Positions 54,933-63,870 of a stretch of 64,000 bases of DNA are shown piece by piece. The stretch is taken from the NCBI RefSeq assembly GCF_900156465.1, contig NZ_LT707064.1:5409001-5473000 (forward strand), read 5' to 3'. The notes beneath the pieces were generated by a model. The model had not been told where the DNA came from. It did no database searches and saw nothing but the letters and a program-made list of their open reading frames with translations. The position numbers and the translations under genes were made by a program. Position 1 is the stretch's first letter; the number at the start of each line of letters is the position of its first letter. Source of the stretch: Pseudomonas sp. 7SR1. Lineage in GTDB: Bacteria > Pseudomonadota > Gammaproteobacteria > Pseudomonadales > Pseudomonadaceae.

Positions 54933-54948
54933 TGGCACGGCACCTGCT
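54933..54948 (+). promoter_or_regulatory. Sigma54 promoter of crcY
   Basis: TTGGCACGGCACCTGCTT (54932-54949) carries GG at 54934-54935 and GC at 54946-54947 with the canonical 10 bp between, so transcription should start about 12 nt later, near 54958. Confidence 0.85.
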
Positions 54949-54957
54949 TTCTCTCTG

Positions 54958-55331
54958 GCATAACAAGAATAAAAAAGCGGCAAACCTAATAAAAACAAGA
55001 CGAAACGACTCTGACATAACAAAAACAACACGGCAGAGACGCAGCTAACAGATTTTTTTGGAGAAGGTGTGCTTTTCAGGGTGCTTCCAGAAGCAACCCG
55101 CAACCGGGCAGAGAACAATAAGACTACCCTCAGGTAGGACCCGAATCGGTTGGATCGCTAAGCGAAAAAGCAGATCAGCGCTCAAAAAAATACGTTTGCT
55201 CTTGATCCCGGATGGGGATCGCCCAAAACAGCGGTAAAGGGTCACGGTCACCAAAAACAACAACAGGCCGCCCCTCAATAATAAAAAGAGCACGCGACGA
55301 CAAAATTAAAGGGGAGCTTCGGCTCCCCTTT
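54958..55331 (+). ncRNA. crcY: CrcY regulatory sRNA (Hfq/Crc sponge)
   Basis: A non-coding transcript of about 374 nt from the predicted sigma54 start to a terminator. It is AT-rich relative to its surroundings and carries at least five A-rich Hfq/Crc motifs of the AANAANAA type: about 54962 (AACAAGAATAAAAAAG), 54988, 55018 (AACAAAAACAACAC), 55253 (AAAAACAACAACAGG) and 55278. Length and motif pattern match CrcZ/CrcY, which sequester Hfq-Crc to relieve catabolite repression. In P. putida CrcY lies beside mvaB (HMG-CoA lyase), the same neighbour as here. ORFs in this stretch lack ribosome sites. Confidence 0.88.
55308..55331 (+). terminator. Intrinsic terminator of crcY
   Basis: A perfect 10-bp stem (AAAGGGGAGC / GCTCCCCTTT) is closed by a TTCG tetraloop in the stable C(UUCG)G context. 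The AAA/TTT flanks let it work in both directions, so it may also end the opposite acyl-CoA synthetase transcript. Confidence 0.9.
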
Positions 55332-55340
55332 GTGCTTTGC

Positions 55341-55438
55341 ATCTTCCCTATCTTCCCTATCTTCCCTATCTTCCCTATCTTCCCTATCTTCCCTATCTTC
55401 CCTATCTTCCCTATCTTCCCTATCTTCCCTATCTTCCC
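55341..55438. repeat. 9-bp tandem repeat (about 11 copies)
   Basis: Ten exact copies of ATCTTCCCT plus eight bases of an eleventh. The minus strand reads AGGGAAGAT. The period is a multiple of three, so every frame stays open and yields meaningless peptides. It lies 9 bp after the crcY terminator and 91 bp from the end of the opposite gene, and is a likely copy-number-variable locus. Confidence 0.95.
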
Positions 55439-55494
55439 GCCAGATTGCCCGCGATAGCGGAGTGTCAGACAACCCGGTTGTCGACAGATGCACT

Positions 55495-55521
55495 GCCATC
55501 GCAAGCAAGCTCGCTTCCAAC
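55495..55521. repeat. REP fragment
   Basis: GCCATCGCAAGCAAGCTCGC followed by TTCCAAC resembles the unit at 50769 with an inserted CAAG. It lies between the tandem repeat and the acyl-CoA synthetase stop. Confidence 0.45.
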
Positions 55522-55529
55522 GTGTTGCC

Positions 55530-57227
55530 CTAGCTCGACTCCCCGCGCAGCTCCTCGATGCTGATCTCGCGCATGCGGAATTTCTGGATCTTGCCGGTCA
55601 CGGTCATGGGGAATTCCTCGACGAACCTGAAATGACGCGGCACCTTGAAATGGGCGACCCGCTCCTTGCACCAGTCCTGCAACGCCTCGCCGGTGGCACT
55701 GTGGCCAGGATGGAACTTGATCCAGGCAACGATTTCTTCACCATAGCGTGGACAAGGGATGCCTATCACCTGCACATCCGCCACGGCCGGGTGGGTGAAG
55801 AAGAGCTCTTCCAGCTCGCGGGGGTAAACATTCTCCCCGCCACGGATGATCATGTCCTTGTTACGCCCGACAATGCAGACGTACCCCTGCGCGTCCATGG
55901 TGGCCAGGTCGCCGGTGTGTATCCAGCCGTCCCGGTCGATGGCCTCGGCGGTTCCCTGGGGATTGTTCCAGTAGCCGAGCATCACGCTGTAACCACGGGT
56001 ACACAATTGGCCAATGCTGCCACGGGGCACGATATCGCCGGCGTCGTCGATGATCTTGCTTTCCAGCTGCGGCTGGGTCCGACCCACGGTGGCCACGCGT
56101 AGCTCCAGCTCGTCTGAAGGACCGGTCTGCAGCGATACCGGACTGGTTTCCGTCATGCCGTAGGCGATCTGGACTTCGGCCATGTGCATCTCGCCGATGA
56201 CCCGCCGCATCACTTCGATCGGGCAGGTCGCCCCGGCCATGATGCCGGTGCGCAGGCTGGACAGGTCGAATTCGCCGCGCTGCGGCTGGTCCAGCATGGC
56301 GATGAACATGGTCGGTACGCCATACAGCGCGGTGGCCTTTTCCTCGGCCACGGTGCGAAGGGTCAACAGCGGGTCGAAGGCATCGTTGGGGTAGATCATC
56401 GTGCTGCCATGGGTCATGCAGCCCAGGTTGCCCATGACCATGCCGAAGCAATGATAGAGCGGCACCGGGATCACCAGCCTGTCGGCGACGCTCAGGCCGA
56501 GGCTTTCGCCGACCATGTAGCCATTGTTGAGAATGTTGAAATGACTGAGGGTTGCGCCCTTGGGGAAACCGGTGGTGCCGGAGGTGTATTGGATATTCAC
56601 CGGTTGATCGAAATGCAGGCTGGCCTGGCGCTCGGCCAATTGACCGGGGGTCACCGCCGCGCCCAGGCCCGACAGTTGCGACCAGGGCAGGAAACCGGAG
56701 GGCGGCCGGGCATCGAGGCTGATCACACCTCGCAGATCCGGCAGGCGTTCGCTGCGCAGCTGGCCGATCGATTGCTCTGCCAGCTCAGGCACGAGGGTCT
56801 GCAGCATGGCGTGGTAGTCGGAGCGCTTGAACGCCCCGGCGCACACCAGCCACTGGCAGCCGGATTGCTTGAGCACATACTCCAGCTCACCGCTGCGATA
56901 GGCAGGATTGATGTTGACCAGGATCACGCCGATTTTCGCGCTGGCGAATTGGCTGATGCACCACTGTGCGCAATTGGGCGCCCAGACACCTAGACGGTCG
57001 CCAGCGTTCAGACCCAGCGCCAGCAAGGCCCTGGCATGCAAATCAACCGCGTCGGCCAGTTGCCGCCAGGTGTAGCGCAGCGACTGATGGCGAACCACCA
57101 ACGCTTCGCCATCGGGATAGCGGGATGCGGTCTCGTCGAAAGCCTGGCCGATGGTCTGCGCCAGCAGGGCCTCGGCCTGGGAACCACGGGTGTAGCTGAG
57201 CTGCGAATGTGAACCGGGTTGATCCAT
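55530..57227 (-). CDS. AMP-dependent acyl-CoA synthetase of the liu locus
   Basis: A 565-aa ANL-family ligase that activates a carboxylic acid to its CoA thioester. Motifs: the P-loop [16 protein letters not shown], aromatic/Glu region [10 protein letters not shown], hinge-preceding [11 protein letters not shown], the hinge region [21 protein letters not shown], and the C-terminal catalytic Lys in [14 protein letters not shown]. Start ATG 57227 has GGGGGCG upstream; the frame extends to 57278 without support. It is divergent from liuA with two LiuR-type palindromes between, so it probably activates isovalerate or a related branched-chain acid for this pathway. Confidence 0.9.
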   Translation of the reverse strand: MDQPGSHSQLSYTRGSQAEALLAQTIGQAFDETASRYPDGEALVVRHQSLRYTWRQLADAVDLHARALLALGLNAGDRLGVWAPNCAQWCISQFASAKIGVILVNINPAYRSGELEYVLKQSGCQWLVCAGAFKRSDYHAMLQTLVPELAEQSIGQLRSERLPDLRGVISLDARPPSGFLPWSQLSGLGAAVTPGQLAERQASLHFDQPVNIQYTSGTTGFPKGATLSHFNILNNGYMVGESLGLSVADRLVIPVPLYHCFGMVMGNLGCMTHGSTMIYPNDAFDPLLTLRTVAEEKATALYGVPTMFIAMLDQPQRGEFDLSSLRTGIMAGATCPIEVMRRVIGEMHMAEVQIAYGMTETSPVSLQTGPSDELELRVATVGRTQPQLESKIIDDAGDIVPRGSIGQLCTRGYSVMLGYWNNPQGTAEAIDRDGWIHTGDLATMDAQGYVCIVGRNKDMIIRGGENVYPRELEELFFTHPAVADVQVIGIPCPRYGEEIVAWIKFHPGHSATGEALQDWCKERVAHFKVPRHFRFVEEFPMTVTGKIQKFRMREISIEELRGESS

Positions 57228-57301
57228 GACGCCCCCTCTTGTCTTTATTAGTGGGTGAAGCGATGTCCCTTGCTGCACAAGCCCTCTTACTCTCGCTCAA
57301 G

Positions 57302-57359
57302 TTGACGTTAACGTAAAGGGTGATTGACAGTCGCCCATCCCAGGCTTACGTTAACGTAA
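57302..57359. promoter_or_regulatory. Two LiuR operators between the synthetase gene and liuA
   Basis: TTGACGTTAACGTAAA (57302-57317) and TTACGTTAACGTAA (57346-57359, perfect 14-bp palindrome) share the core ACGTTAACGT. Between them TTGACA (57324-57329) is 17 bp from TACGTT (57347-57352), a plausible liuA promoter with the second operator over its -10. Confidence 0.8.
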
Positions 57360-57413
57360 AGGTGAGAGCACTCCCCCGCTCTCCGCACCCTATAAAAAAG
57401 CCAAAGGTGTCCC

Positions 57414-58577
57414 ATGAGCTACCCTTCCCTGAATTTTGCCCTCGGCGAAACCATCGACATGCTGCGCGACCAGGTGCAGGCCTTCGTCAGGGCCGAGCTG
57501 GCACCGCGAGCGGCGCAGATCGATATCGATAACCTGTTTCCCGCCGACATGTGGCGCAAGTTCGGCGACATGGGTCTGTTGGGCATCACCGTGCCGGAAG
57601 CCTACGGTGGCGCCGGCCTGGGTTACCTGGCTCATGTCGTGGCGATGGAAGAGATCAGCCGCGGCTCGGCCTCGGTCGCCCTCTCCTACGGCGCCCACTC
57701 CAACCTCTGTGTGAACCAGATCAACCGTAACGGCAATCACGAACAGAAAACCCGCTACCTGCCCAAACTGATCAGCGGCGAACACGTCGGCGCCCTGGCC
57801 ATGAGCGAACCCAATGCCGGCTCCGACGTGGTGTCCATGAAACTGCGGGCCGACAAACGTGGCGACCGCTATGTGCTCAACGGCAGCAAGACCTGGATCA
57901 CCAACGGTCCCGATGCCAACACATATGTGATCTACGCCAAGACCGACCTGGAAAAGGGTGCCCACGGCATCACCGCGTTCATCGTCGAGCGCGACTGGAA
58001 AGGCTTCAGCCGCAGCAACAAGTTCGACAAGCTCGGCATGCGCGGCTCCAACACGTGCGAGCTTTTTTTCGATGACGTCGAAGTGCCGGAAGAAAACATC
58101 CTCGGTGCGCTCAACGGCGGGGTGAAGGTCCTGATGAGCGGCCTCGACTATGAACGCGTGGTGTTGTCAGGCGGCCCCACCGGGATCATGCAGGCGTGCA
58201 TGGACCTGGTCGTCCCCTACATCCACGACCGCAAGCAGTTCGGCCAGAGCATCGGCGAATTCCAGTTGATCCAGGGCAAGGTGGCCGACATGTACACCCA
58301 GCTCAACGCCAGCCGTGCCTACCTCTATGCGGTGGCCCAGGCCTGCGAGCGCGGCGAAACCACTCGCAAGGACGCTGCCGGGGTCATCCTCTATACCGCC
58401 GAACGCGCCACGCAAATGGCCCTTGAGGCCATCCAAATCCTGGGCGGCAACGGCTATATCAATGAATTCCCCGCCGGACGCCTGTTGCGTGACGCCAAGC
58501 TGTACGAGATCGGCGCCGGCACCAGTGAGATTCGTAGGATGCTGATCGGTCGCGAACTGTTCAACGAAACGAAATGA
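57414..58577 (+). CDS. liuA: Isovaleryl-CoA dehydrogenase
   Basis: A 387-aa FAD enzyme oxidising isovaleryl-CoA to 3-methylcrotonyl-CoA, passing electrons to ETF. It has [36 protein letters not shown], the catalytic-base region [20 protein letters not shown] (Glu), [20 protein letters not shown] and the terminal [17 protein letters not shown]. Length is typical. It opens the liuABCD operon, under the two LiuR palindromes, and has an AAAGGTG ribosome site. Confidence 0.95.
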   Translation: MSYPSLNFALGETIDMLRDQVQAFVRAELAPRAAQIDIDNLFPADMWRKFGDMGLLGITVPEAYGGAGLGYLAHVVAMEEISRGSASVALSYGAHSNLCVNQINRNGNHEQKTRYLPKLISGEHVGALAMSEPNAGSDVVSMKLRADKRGDRYVLNGSKTWITNGPDANTYVIYAKTDLEKGAHGITAFIVERDWKGFSRSNKFDKLGMRGSNTCELFFDDVEVPEENILGALNGGVKVLMSGLDYERVVLSGGPTGIMQACMDLVVPYIHDRKQFGQSIGEFQLIQGKVADMYTQLNASRAYLYAVAQACERGETTRKDAAGVILYTAERATQMALEAIQILGGNGYINEFPAGRLLRDAKLYEIGAGTSEIRRMLIGRELFNETK

Positions 58578-58631
58578 AATTTCACAAGCTGCAAGCGACA
58601 AGCCTTGAGCTGCAAGCGTTCGTGCTCTGGC

Positions 58632-58652
58632 TTGAAGCTTGAAGCTTGAAGC
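58632..58652. repeat. Three TTGAAGC heptamers between liuA and liuB
   Basis: Three direct copies of TTGAAGC lie in a 90-bp spacer that also carries two GCTGCAAGC copies. It resembles AAGCTTGAAGC-type dispersed Pseudomonas spacers and could fold into mRNA structure that tunes liuA relative to liuB. Confidence 0.6.
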
Positions 58653-58667
58653 TGCTACGGAGTAGCC

Positions 58668-60272
58668 ATGATCCTGCATACCCAGCTCAATCCGCGCTCG
58701 CCGGAATTCATTGCCAATCGCGACGCCATGCTCGGGCAAGTCGAGGCCCTGCGCGCCCTGCTCGCTCAGGTCCAGCAAGGCGGCGGCGCCAAGGCCCAGG
58801 AACGCCATACGTCACGGGGTAAACTGCTGCCTCGCGAACGCATCAATCGGTTGCTGGACCCCGGTTCACCGTTCCTGGAGATCAGCCCGCTCGCCGCCCA
58901 TGGGGTGTACGGGGAAGATGTGCCCGCCGCCGGTGTGATCGCCGGAATCGGTCGGGTGGAAGGCGTCGAATGCATGATTGTCGCCAACGACGCGACCGTC
59001 AAAGGCGGCTCTTATTACCCATTGACAGTCAAGAAACACCTGCGGGCGCAGGCCATCGCCCAGCAGAACCGCCTGCCCTGCATCTACCTGGTGGACTCCG
59101 GCGGCGCCAACCTGCCGCGTCAGGACGAAGTGTTTCCGGATCGCGAACATTTCGGACGGATTTTCTTCAACCAGGCCAACATGAGCGCCCAGGGTATCCC
59201 GCAGATCGCGGTGGTAATGGGCTCCTGCACCGCCGGGGGGGCCTACGTGCCAGCGATGGCTGACGAGGCGATCATGGTCCGCGAACAGGCGACCATCTTC
59301 CTGGCCGGCCCACCGTTGGTAAAAGCCGCCACGGGCGAAGTGGTCAGCGCCGAAGACCTGGGCGGTGCCGATGTGCACTGCAAGGTCTCCGGCGTGGCCG
59401 ACCATTATGCCGATAACGATGAACACGCCCTGGCACTGGCTCGCCGCAGCGTCGCCAACCTGAACTGGCGCAAGCTGGGCGACATGCACACACACACGTC
59501 GATCGCCCCGCTGTATGCCAGCGACGAACTGTACGGGGTGGTGCCGGCCGATGCCAAACAGCCTTTCGATGTCCGGGAAGTCATCGCGCGCCTGGTGGAC
59601 GGCTCGGTGTTCGACGAGTTCAAGGCGTTGTTCGGTACCACCCTGGTGTGCGGCTTTGCCCATCTGCACGGCTACCCGGTGGCGATCCTGGCCAATAACG
59701 GCATCCTGTTTGCCGAGGCCGCGCAAAAAGGCGCCCACTTCATCGAGCTGGCCTGCCAGCGCGGCATTCCCTTGCTGTTCCTGCAGAACATCACCGGCTT
59801 CATGGTCGGACAAAAGTACGAAGCCGGCGGCATTGCCAAGCACGGCGCGAAACTGGTCACCGCGGTGGCTTGCGCCCGGGTGCCGAAATTCACCGTGATC
59901 ATCGGCGGCAGCTTCGGCGCCGGTAACTACGGCATGTGCGGGCGTGCCTACGATCCCCGATTCCTGTGGATGTGGCCGAACGCGCGGATCGGCGTGATGG
60001 GGGCCGAGCAGGCAGCCGGTGTGCTGGTGCAGGTCAAGCGGGAGCAGGCCGAGCGCAGCGGCCATCCGTTCAGCGCCGCCCAGGAAGCCGAAATCAAGCA
60101 ACCGATCCTCGACCAGTACGAAGAACAGGGTCACCCCTATTATTCCAGTGCGCGGCTGTGGGACGACGGTGTCATCGACCCGGCCCAGACCCGCGACGTG
60201 CTGGGCCTGGCCTTGTCCGCATCATTGAATGCCCCCATCGAACCGAGCCGCTTCGGCGTGTTCCGGATGTAA
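58668..60272 (+). CDS. liuB: Methylcrotonoyl-CoA carboxylase beta subunit (carboxyltransferase)
   Basis: A 534-aa carboxyltransferase that transfers CO2 from biotin to 3-methylcrotonyl-CoA. Typical blocks are [28 protein letters not shown] [39 protein letters not shown], the oxyanion-hole region [19 protein letters not shown] and [19 protein letters not shown]. Length matches the family. It needs LiuD for activity. The start follows GGAGTAGCC. Confidence 0.96.
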   Translation: MILHTQLNPRSPEFIANRDAMLGQVEALRALLAQVQQGGGAKAQERHTSRGKLLPRERINRLLDPGSPFLEISPLAAHGVYGEDVPAAGVIAGIGRVEGVECMIVANDATVKGGSYYPLTVKKHLRAQAIAQQNRLPCIYLVDSGGANLPRQDEVFPDREHFGRIFFNQANMSAQGIPQIAVVMGSCTAGGAYVPAMADEAIMVREQATIFLAGPPLVKAATGEVVSAEDLGGADVHCKVSGVADHYADNDEHALALARRSVANLNWRKLGDMHTHTSIAPLYASDELYGVVPADAKQPFDVREVIARLVDGSVFDEFKALFGTTLVCGFAHLHGYPVAILANNGILFAEAAQKGAHFIELACQRGIPLLFLQNITGFMVGQKYEAGGIAKHGAKLVTAVACARVPKFTVIIGGSFGAGNYGMCGRAYDPRFLWMWPNARIGVMGAEQAAGVLVQVKREQAERSGHPFSAAQEAEIKQPILDQYEEQGHPYYSSARLWDDGVIDPAQTRDVLGLALSASLNAPIEPSRFGVFRM

Positions 60273-60286
60273 CCGGGAAAATGTCC

Positions 60287-61120
60287 ATGGATAACTTCAA
60301 CACCCTCGAACTGCTCACCGACTCGCGCGGCGTCGCCACCTTGTGGCTGAGCCGCGAGTCGAAGAACAACGCATTCAACGCCGAAATGATCCGCGAGCTG
60401 ATCCTGGCCCTCGACCAGGTCGGCAGCGACCCGGGCCTGCGCTTTTTGCTGATCCGTGGCCGAGGCAAGCACTTCAGCGCTGGCGCCGACCTAGCCTGGA
60501 TGCAACAGTCGGCCGAGCTCGACTACCACACCAACCTCGACGATGCCCGGGAGCTGTCGGAGTTGATGTACAACCTTGCCAAGTTGAAGATTCCTACGCT
60601 GGCGGTCGTCCAGGGCGCGGCGTTCGGCGGTGCCCTGGGCTTGATCAGCGCCTGCGACATGGCCATCGGGGCCGATGACGCGCAGTTCTGCCTGTCGGAA
60701 GTGCGCATCGGCCTGGCACCGGCCGTGATCAGCCCGTTCGTGGTGCAAGCCGTTGGCGAACGAGCCGCGCGACGCTACGCCCTCACGGCAGAACGCTTCG
60801 GCGGACAACGTGCGAAAGAGATAGGCTTGCTATCGGAAAGCTACCCATCCGAGACCCTGGACGAGCAGGTGGACCGCTGGATCGACAACCTGTTGCTCAA
60901 CAGCCCGGCAGCCATGCGCGCCAGCAAGGAGCTGCTGCGCGAAGTCGGCAACGGGGCCCTCACCCCGGCCTTGCGGCGCTATACCGAAAATGCAATCGCC
61001 CGTATCCGCGTCAGCCCCGAAGGCCAGGAAGGTCTGCGGGCCTTTCTGCAAAAGCGCGCGCCAAACTGGCAAGCCGAGCCGAACCCGACCGCCTCGAAAC
61101 GTAAGGAGCCGCGTCAATGA
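60287..61120 (+). CDS. liuC: Methylglutaconyl-CoA hydratase
   Basis: A 277-aa crotonase-fold enzyme hydrating 3-methylglutaconyl-CoA to HMG-CoA. It has the oxyanion-hole loop KHFSAGADLAWMQQ, the second GAAFGGALGLISACDMAIG, and EVRIGLAPAVISPFV with the catalytic acid. ATG 60287 is spaced better from GGGAAA than ATG 60281. It overlaps liuD (ATGA) by 4 bp, implying translational coupling. Confidence 0.93.
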   Translation: MDNFNTLELLTDSRGVATLWLSRESKNNAFNAEMIRELILALDQVGSDPGLRFLLIRGRGKHFSAGADLAWMQQSAELDYHTNLDDARELSELMYNLAKLKIPTLAVVQGAAFGGALGLISACDMAIGADDAQFCLSEVRIGLAPAVISPFVVQAVGERAARRYALTAERFGGQRAKEIGLLSESYPSETLDEQVDRWIDNLLLNSPAAMRASKELLREVGNGALTPALRRYTENAIARIRVSPEGQEGLRAFLQKRAPNWQAEPNPTASKRKEPRQ

Positions 61121-63066
61121 GCGTCCCAGTCCTCACTACGCTGCTGGTGGCCAATCGCGGGGAAATCGCCTGCCGCGTGATGCGCACCGCCAAGGCCATG
61201 GGGCTGACCACCGTGGCCGTCCACAGCGCAACCGATCGCGACGCTCGCCACAGCCGTGAAGCCGACATCCGTGTCGACCTGGGAGGCAGCAAGGCCGCCG
61301 ACAGCTATCTGCAGATCGACAAATTGATTGCCGCGGCCCAGGCCAGCGGCGCCCAGGCTATTCATCCGGGCTACGGCTTCCTTTCCGAGAACGCAGGGTT
61401 CGCCCGGGCCGTGGAAAACGCCGGGCTGATGTTCCTCGGCCCGCCCGCCTCGGCCATCGATGCCATGGGCAGCAAATCCGCGGCCAAGGCCCTGATGGAA
61501 ACCGCCGGCGTGCCGTTGGTCCCCGGCTACCATGGCGAAGCCCAGGACCTGGAAACCTTTCGCGATGCCGCCGAACGCATCGGCTACCCGGTGCTGCTCA
61601 AGGCCACCGCCGGCGGTGGCGGCAAAGGCATGAAAGTCGTCGAGGACGTCAGCCAACTGGCCGAAGCCCTGGCATCGGCGCAGCGGGAAGCGCAATCGTC
61701 CTTCGGCGACTCGCGGATGCTGGTGGAGAAATACCTGCTCAAGCCTCGTCATGTGGAAATCCAGGTATTCGCCGACCGGCATGGCAACTGCCTGTACCTC
61801 AATGAACGGGATTGCTCGATCCAGCGCCGACACCAGAAGGTGGTGGAAGAAGCCCCCGCTCCCGGCCTGACCCCGCAACTGCGGCGGGCCATGGGCGAAG
61901 CCGCCGTGCGTGCGGCCCAGGCGATCGGCTATGTCGGCGCGGGCACCGTGGAGTTCCTGCTGGATTCGCGGGGCGAGTTTTTCTTCATGGAGATGAACAC
62001 CCGCCTGCAGGTCGAGCACCCGGTCACCGAAGCGATCACTGGGCTGGATCTGGTGGCCTGGCAGATTCGCGTCGCTCAGGGCGAGGCGCTGCCGATCACC
62101 CAGGAGCAGGTCCCGTTGCGGGGCCACGCGATCGAAGTACGGCTGTACGCCGAGGATCCGGCCAACGATTTCCTGCCGGCCACCGGGCGCCTGGCCCTTT
62201 ATCGCGAGTCGAAGGCAGCACCGGGGCGCCGCGTCGACAGTGGCGTAGAGGAAGGCGACGAAATTTCGCCATTCTACGATCCGATGTTGGGCAAGCTGAT
62301 CGCCTGGGGCGAAGACCGGGAACAGGCGCGGTTGCGGCTCTTGAGCATGCTCGACGAGTTTGCCATCGGTGGCCTGAAGACCAATATCGGTTTCCTGCGG
62401 CGCATCCTGGCTCATCCCGCCTTCGCCGCAGCGGAGCTGGATACCGGATTTATCCCACGTTATCAGGCGCAGTTATTGCCGGAACCCGGCGAACTGGATG
62501 ACGGCTTCTGGCTCGCCGCAGCCCAGGGACTGGCCTTGAGCCTGGTGCCGCGCAGACGATCCGATGACAGCGGCTCGCCCTGGTCCGAGACCACCGGCCT
62601 GCGCCTGGGATTGCCAAGGGAAACGACCCTGCATCTGAGCTGCGAAGGCCAGGATCGAGCGATGACGCTGGACGTCCAGGCTGGATCCGTCGAGCTTCGT
62701 GGCGAACAACTGATCATCGAGCACGACGGTATGCGCCGCAGTCACCGAGCCATACGCCAAGGTGACAGCCTGTATCTGCAATGGAAAGGCGACCTGCATC
62801 GAGTGGACCTGTACGACCCTCTGGCCGCCGCGGAGGCTAGCCACAGCCACCAGGGCGGCCTGACCGCCCCCATGAACGGCAGCATCGTCCGAGTGCTGGT
62901 CAGCCCTGGCCAGGCCGTGGAAGCAGGCACGCAACTGGTGGTGCTGGAAGCCATGAAGATGGAACACAGCATTCGTGCGCCAAAGGCCGGTGTGATCAAG
63001 GCGTTGTTTTGCCAGGAAGGCGAAATGGTCAGCGAGGGCAACGCGCTGGTGGCGTTCGAGGAATAG
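61117..63066 (+). CDS. liuD: Methylcrotonoyl-CoA carboxylase alpha subunit (biotin carboxylase/BCCP)
   Basis: A 649-aa biotin-dependent subunit: biotin carboxylase (about 1-450; ATP-grasp loop LLKATAGGGGKGMKVVED, GYGFLSENAGFA, NERDCSIQRRHQKVVEEAP, FFMEMNTRLQVEHPVTE), a middle domain, and a C-terminal biotinyl domain (about 575-649) with the biotinylation motif EAMKMEHS. It carboxylates its biotin, then LiuB transfers CO2. It is the last gene of the liuABCD operon. Confidence 0.97.
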   Translation: MSVPVLTTLLVANRGEIACRVMRTAKAMGLTTVAVHSATDRDARHSREADIRVDLGGSKAADSYLQIDKLIAAAQASGAQAIHPGYGFLSENAGFARAVENAGLMFLGPPASAIDAMGSKSAAKALMETAGVPLVPGYHGEAQDLETFRDAAERIGYPVLLKATAGGGGKGMKVVEDVSQLAEALASAQREAQSSFGDSRMLVEKYLLKPRHVEIQVFADRHGNCLYLNERDCSIQRRHQKVVEEAPAPGLTPQLRRAMGEAAVRAAQAIGYVGAGTVEFLLDSRGEFFFMEMNTRLQVEHPVTEAITGLDLVAWQIRVAQGEALPITQEQVPLRGHAIEVRLYAEDPANDFLPATGRLALYRESKAAPGRRVDSGVEEGDEISPFYDPMLGKLIAWGEDREQARLRLLSMLDEFAIGGLKTNIGFLRRILAHPAFAAAELDTGFIPRYQAQLLPEPGELDDGFWLAAAQGLALSLVPRRRSDDSGSPWSETTGLRLGLPRETTLHLSCEGQDRAMTLDVQAGSVELRGEQLIIEHDGMRRSHRAIRQGDSLYLQWKGDLHRVDLYDPLAAAEASHSHQGGLTAPMNGSIVRVLVSPGQAVEAGTQLVVLEAMKMEHSIRAPKAGVIKALFCQEGEMVSEGNALVAFEE

Positions 63067-63094
63067 GCATCGGCCCATCCAGGGCCGATCCGGT

Positions 63095-63742
63095 TCAGAA
63101 TCTGATGGTGGCCTGCACGACCACACCGATGACGCGGCATTGCTCGGTGTACAGGCTTTTCGGGTAGGTTGGGTTGAGGGGTACCAGGTAACGCTGGCCG
63201 CTCTCTTCGATCAGCTTGCGGAAGGTCGCATCGCTGCAGCCGGGTAACTGGGCGACCACCAGCTTGCCCGGCACCGCTTCGATGGCCGGGTCCACCAGGA
63301 TCGACATGCCTTCGGGGATGCTCAGTCCGGTCGGCGCGGTCATCGCATCGCCCACCACCACCAGCCAGAATGCGTCCCCTTGGGCGTGGTAATCCGTCAG
63401 CTCATAGCGCGCCTGGCCGTAGTCGCCAGGCTCCCCGTCGCGAACTTCGCCCATCTGGTGCCAGTCACTCACCGGGTAGCGGAAGTACGGGTTGTACTTC
63501 TGCGCCAGGGCCATGCCTTCCGCGGTCGAGGTGTCCGGTTCGCGGATCACCATCGCCACTTCGAGGAACTCCATGCCCAATTCCTGCAGGACCCGGTTCA
63601 TGTCTTCGACACTGGGCTGCCGACGCTTGGTCAGCCAATGGCCGACGCCGCCCTGAGACATTCCCAAACGTTCTGCGAGCACCACTTGCGTGACGCGCAG
63701 CTCCTTCATCTTGGCCTTGACCAACTCTATCCATTTATCCAT
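63095..63742 (-). CDS. XRE/S24 family repressor (LexA/CI-like) with Ala in place of catalytic Ser
   Basis: A 215-aa regulator: an N-terminal XRE helix-turn-helix (about 5-60; TQVVLAERLGMSQGGVGHWLTKRRQPSVE) and a C-terminal S24 peptidase-like domain resembling PrtR/CI repressors. The catalytic serine position reads VVGDAMTAPTG, so Ala133 replaces Ser; the catalytic Lys region GKLVVAQL is kept. RecA-stimulated self-cleavage would therefore be lost. ATG 63742 is chosen; the frame extends to 63784. No prophage or pyocin genes are visible within the window. Confidence 0.88.
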   Translation of the reverse strand: MDKWIELVKAKMKELRVTQVVLAERLGMSQGGVGHWLTKRRQPSVEDMNRVLQELGMEFLEVAMVIREPDTSTAEGMALAQKYNPYFRYPVSDWHQMGEVRDGEPGDYGQARYELTDYHAQGDAFWLVVVGDAMTAPTGLSIPEGMSILVDPAIEAVPGKLVVAQLPGCSDATFRKLIEESGQRYLVPLNPTYPKSLYTEQCRVIGVVVQATIRF

Positions 63743-63870
63743 GAGCGGCACGATACGTGGATGGCTCCGACCGTCAAAACACATATTGTAGTATTTAAAT
63801 TGCCGTCACAATTACGATCGGTACTATTCTGGATCGAGGATTCCATTCCCCCAAGGAGAACCTCGATACC

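Noticed and set aside
55175..55564. ORFs on both strands through the 9-bp repeat (EDR, GKI, SLS, PYL, FPI peptides)
   Set aside because: The period is a multiple of three, so all frames stay open. They lack ribosome sites and lie in the crcY terminator and spacer.
63095..63742. S24 repressor as the border of a prophage or pyocin cluster
   Set aside because: No integrase, lysis or structural gene is visible in the window; the following region is outside view.
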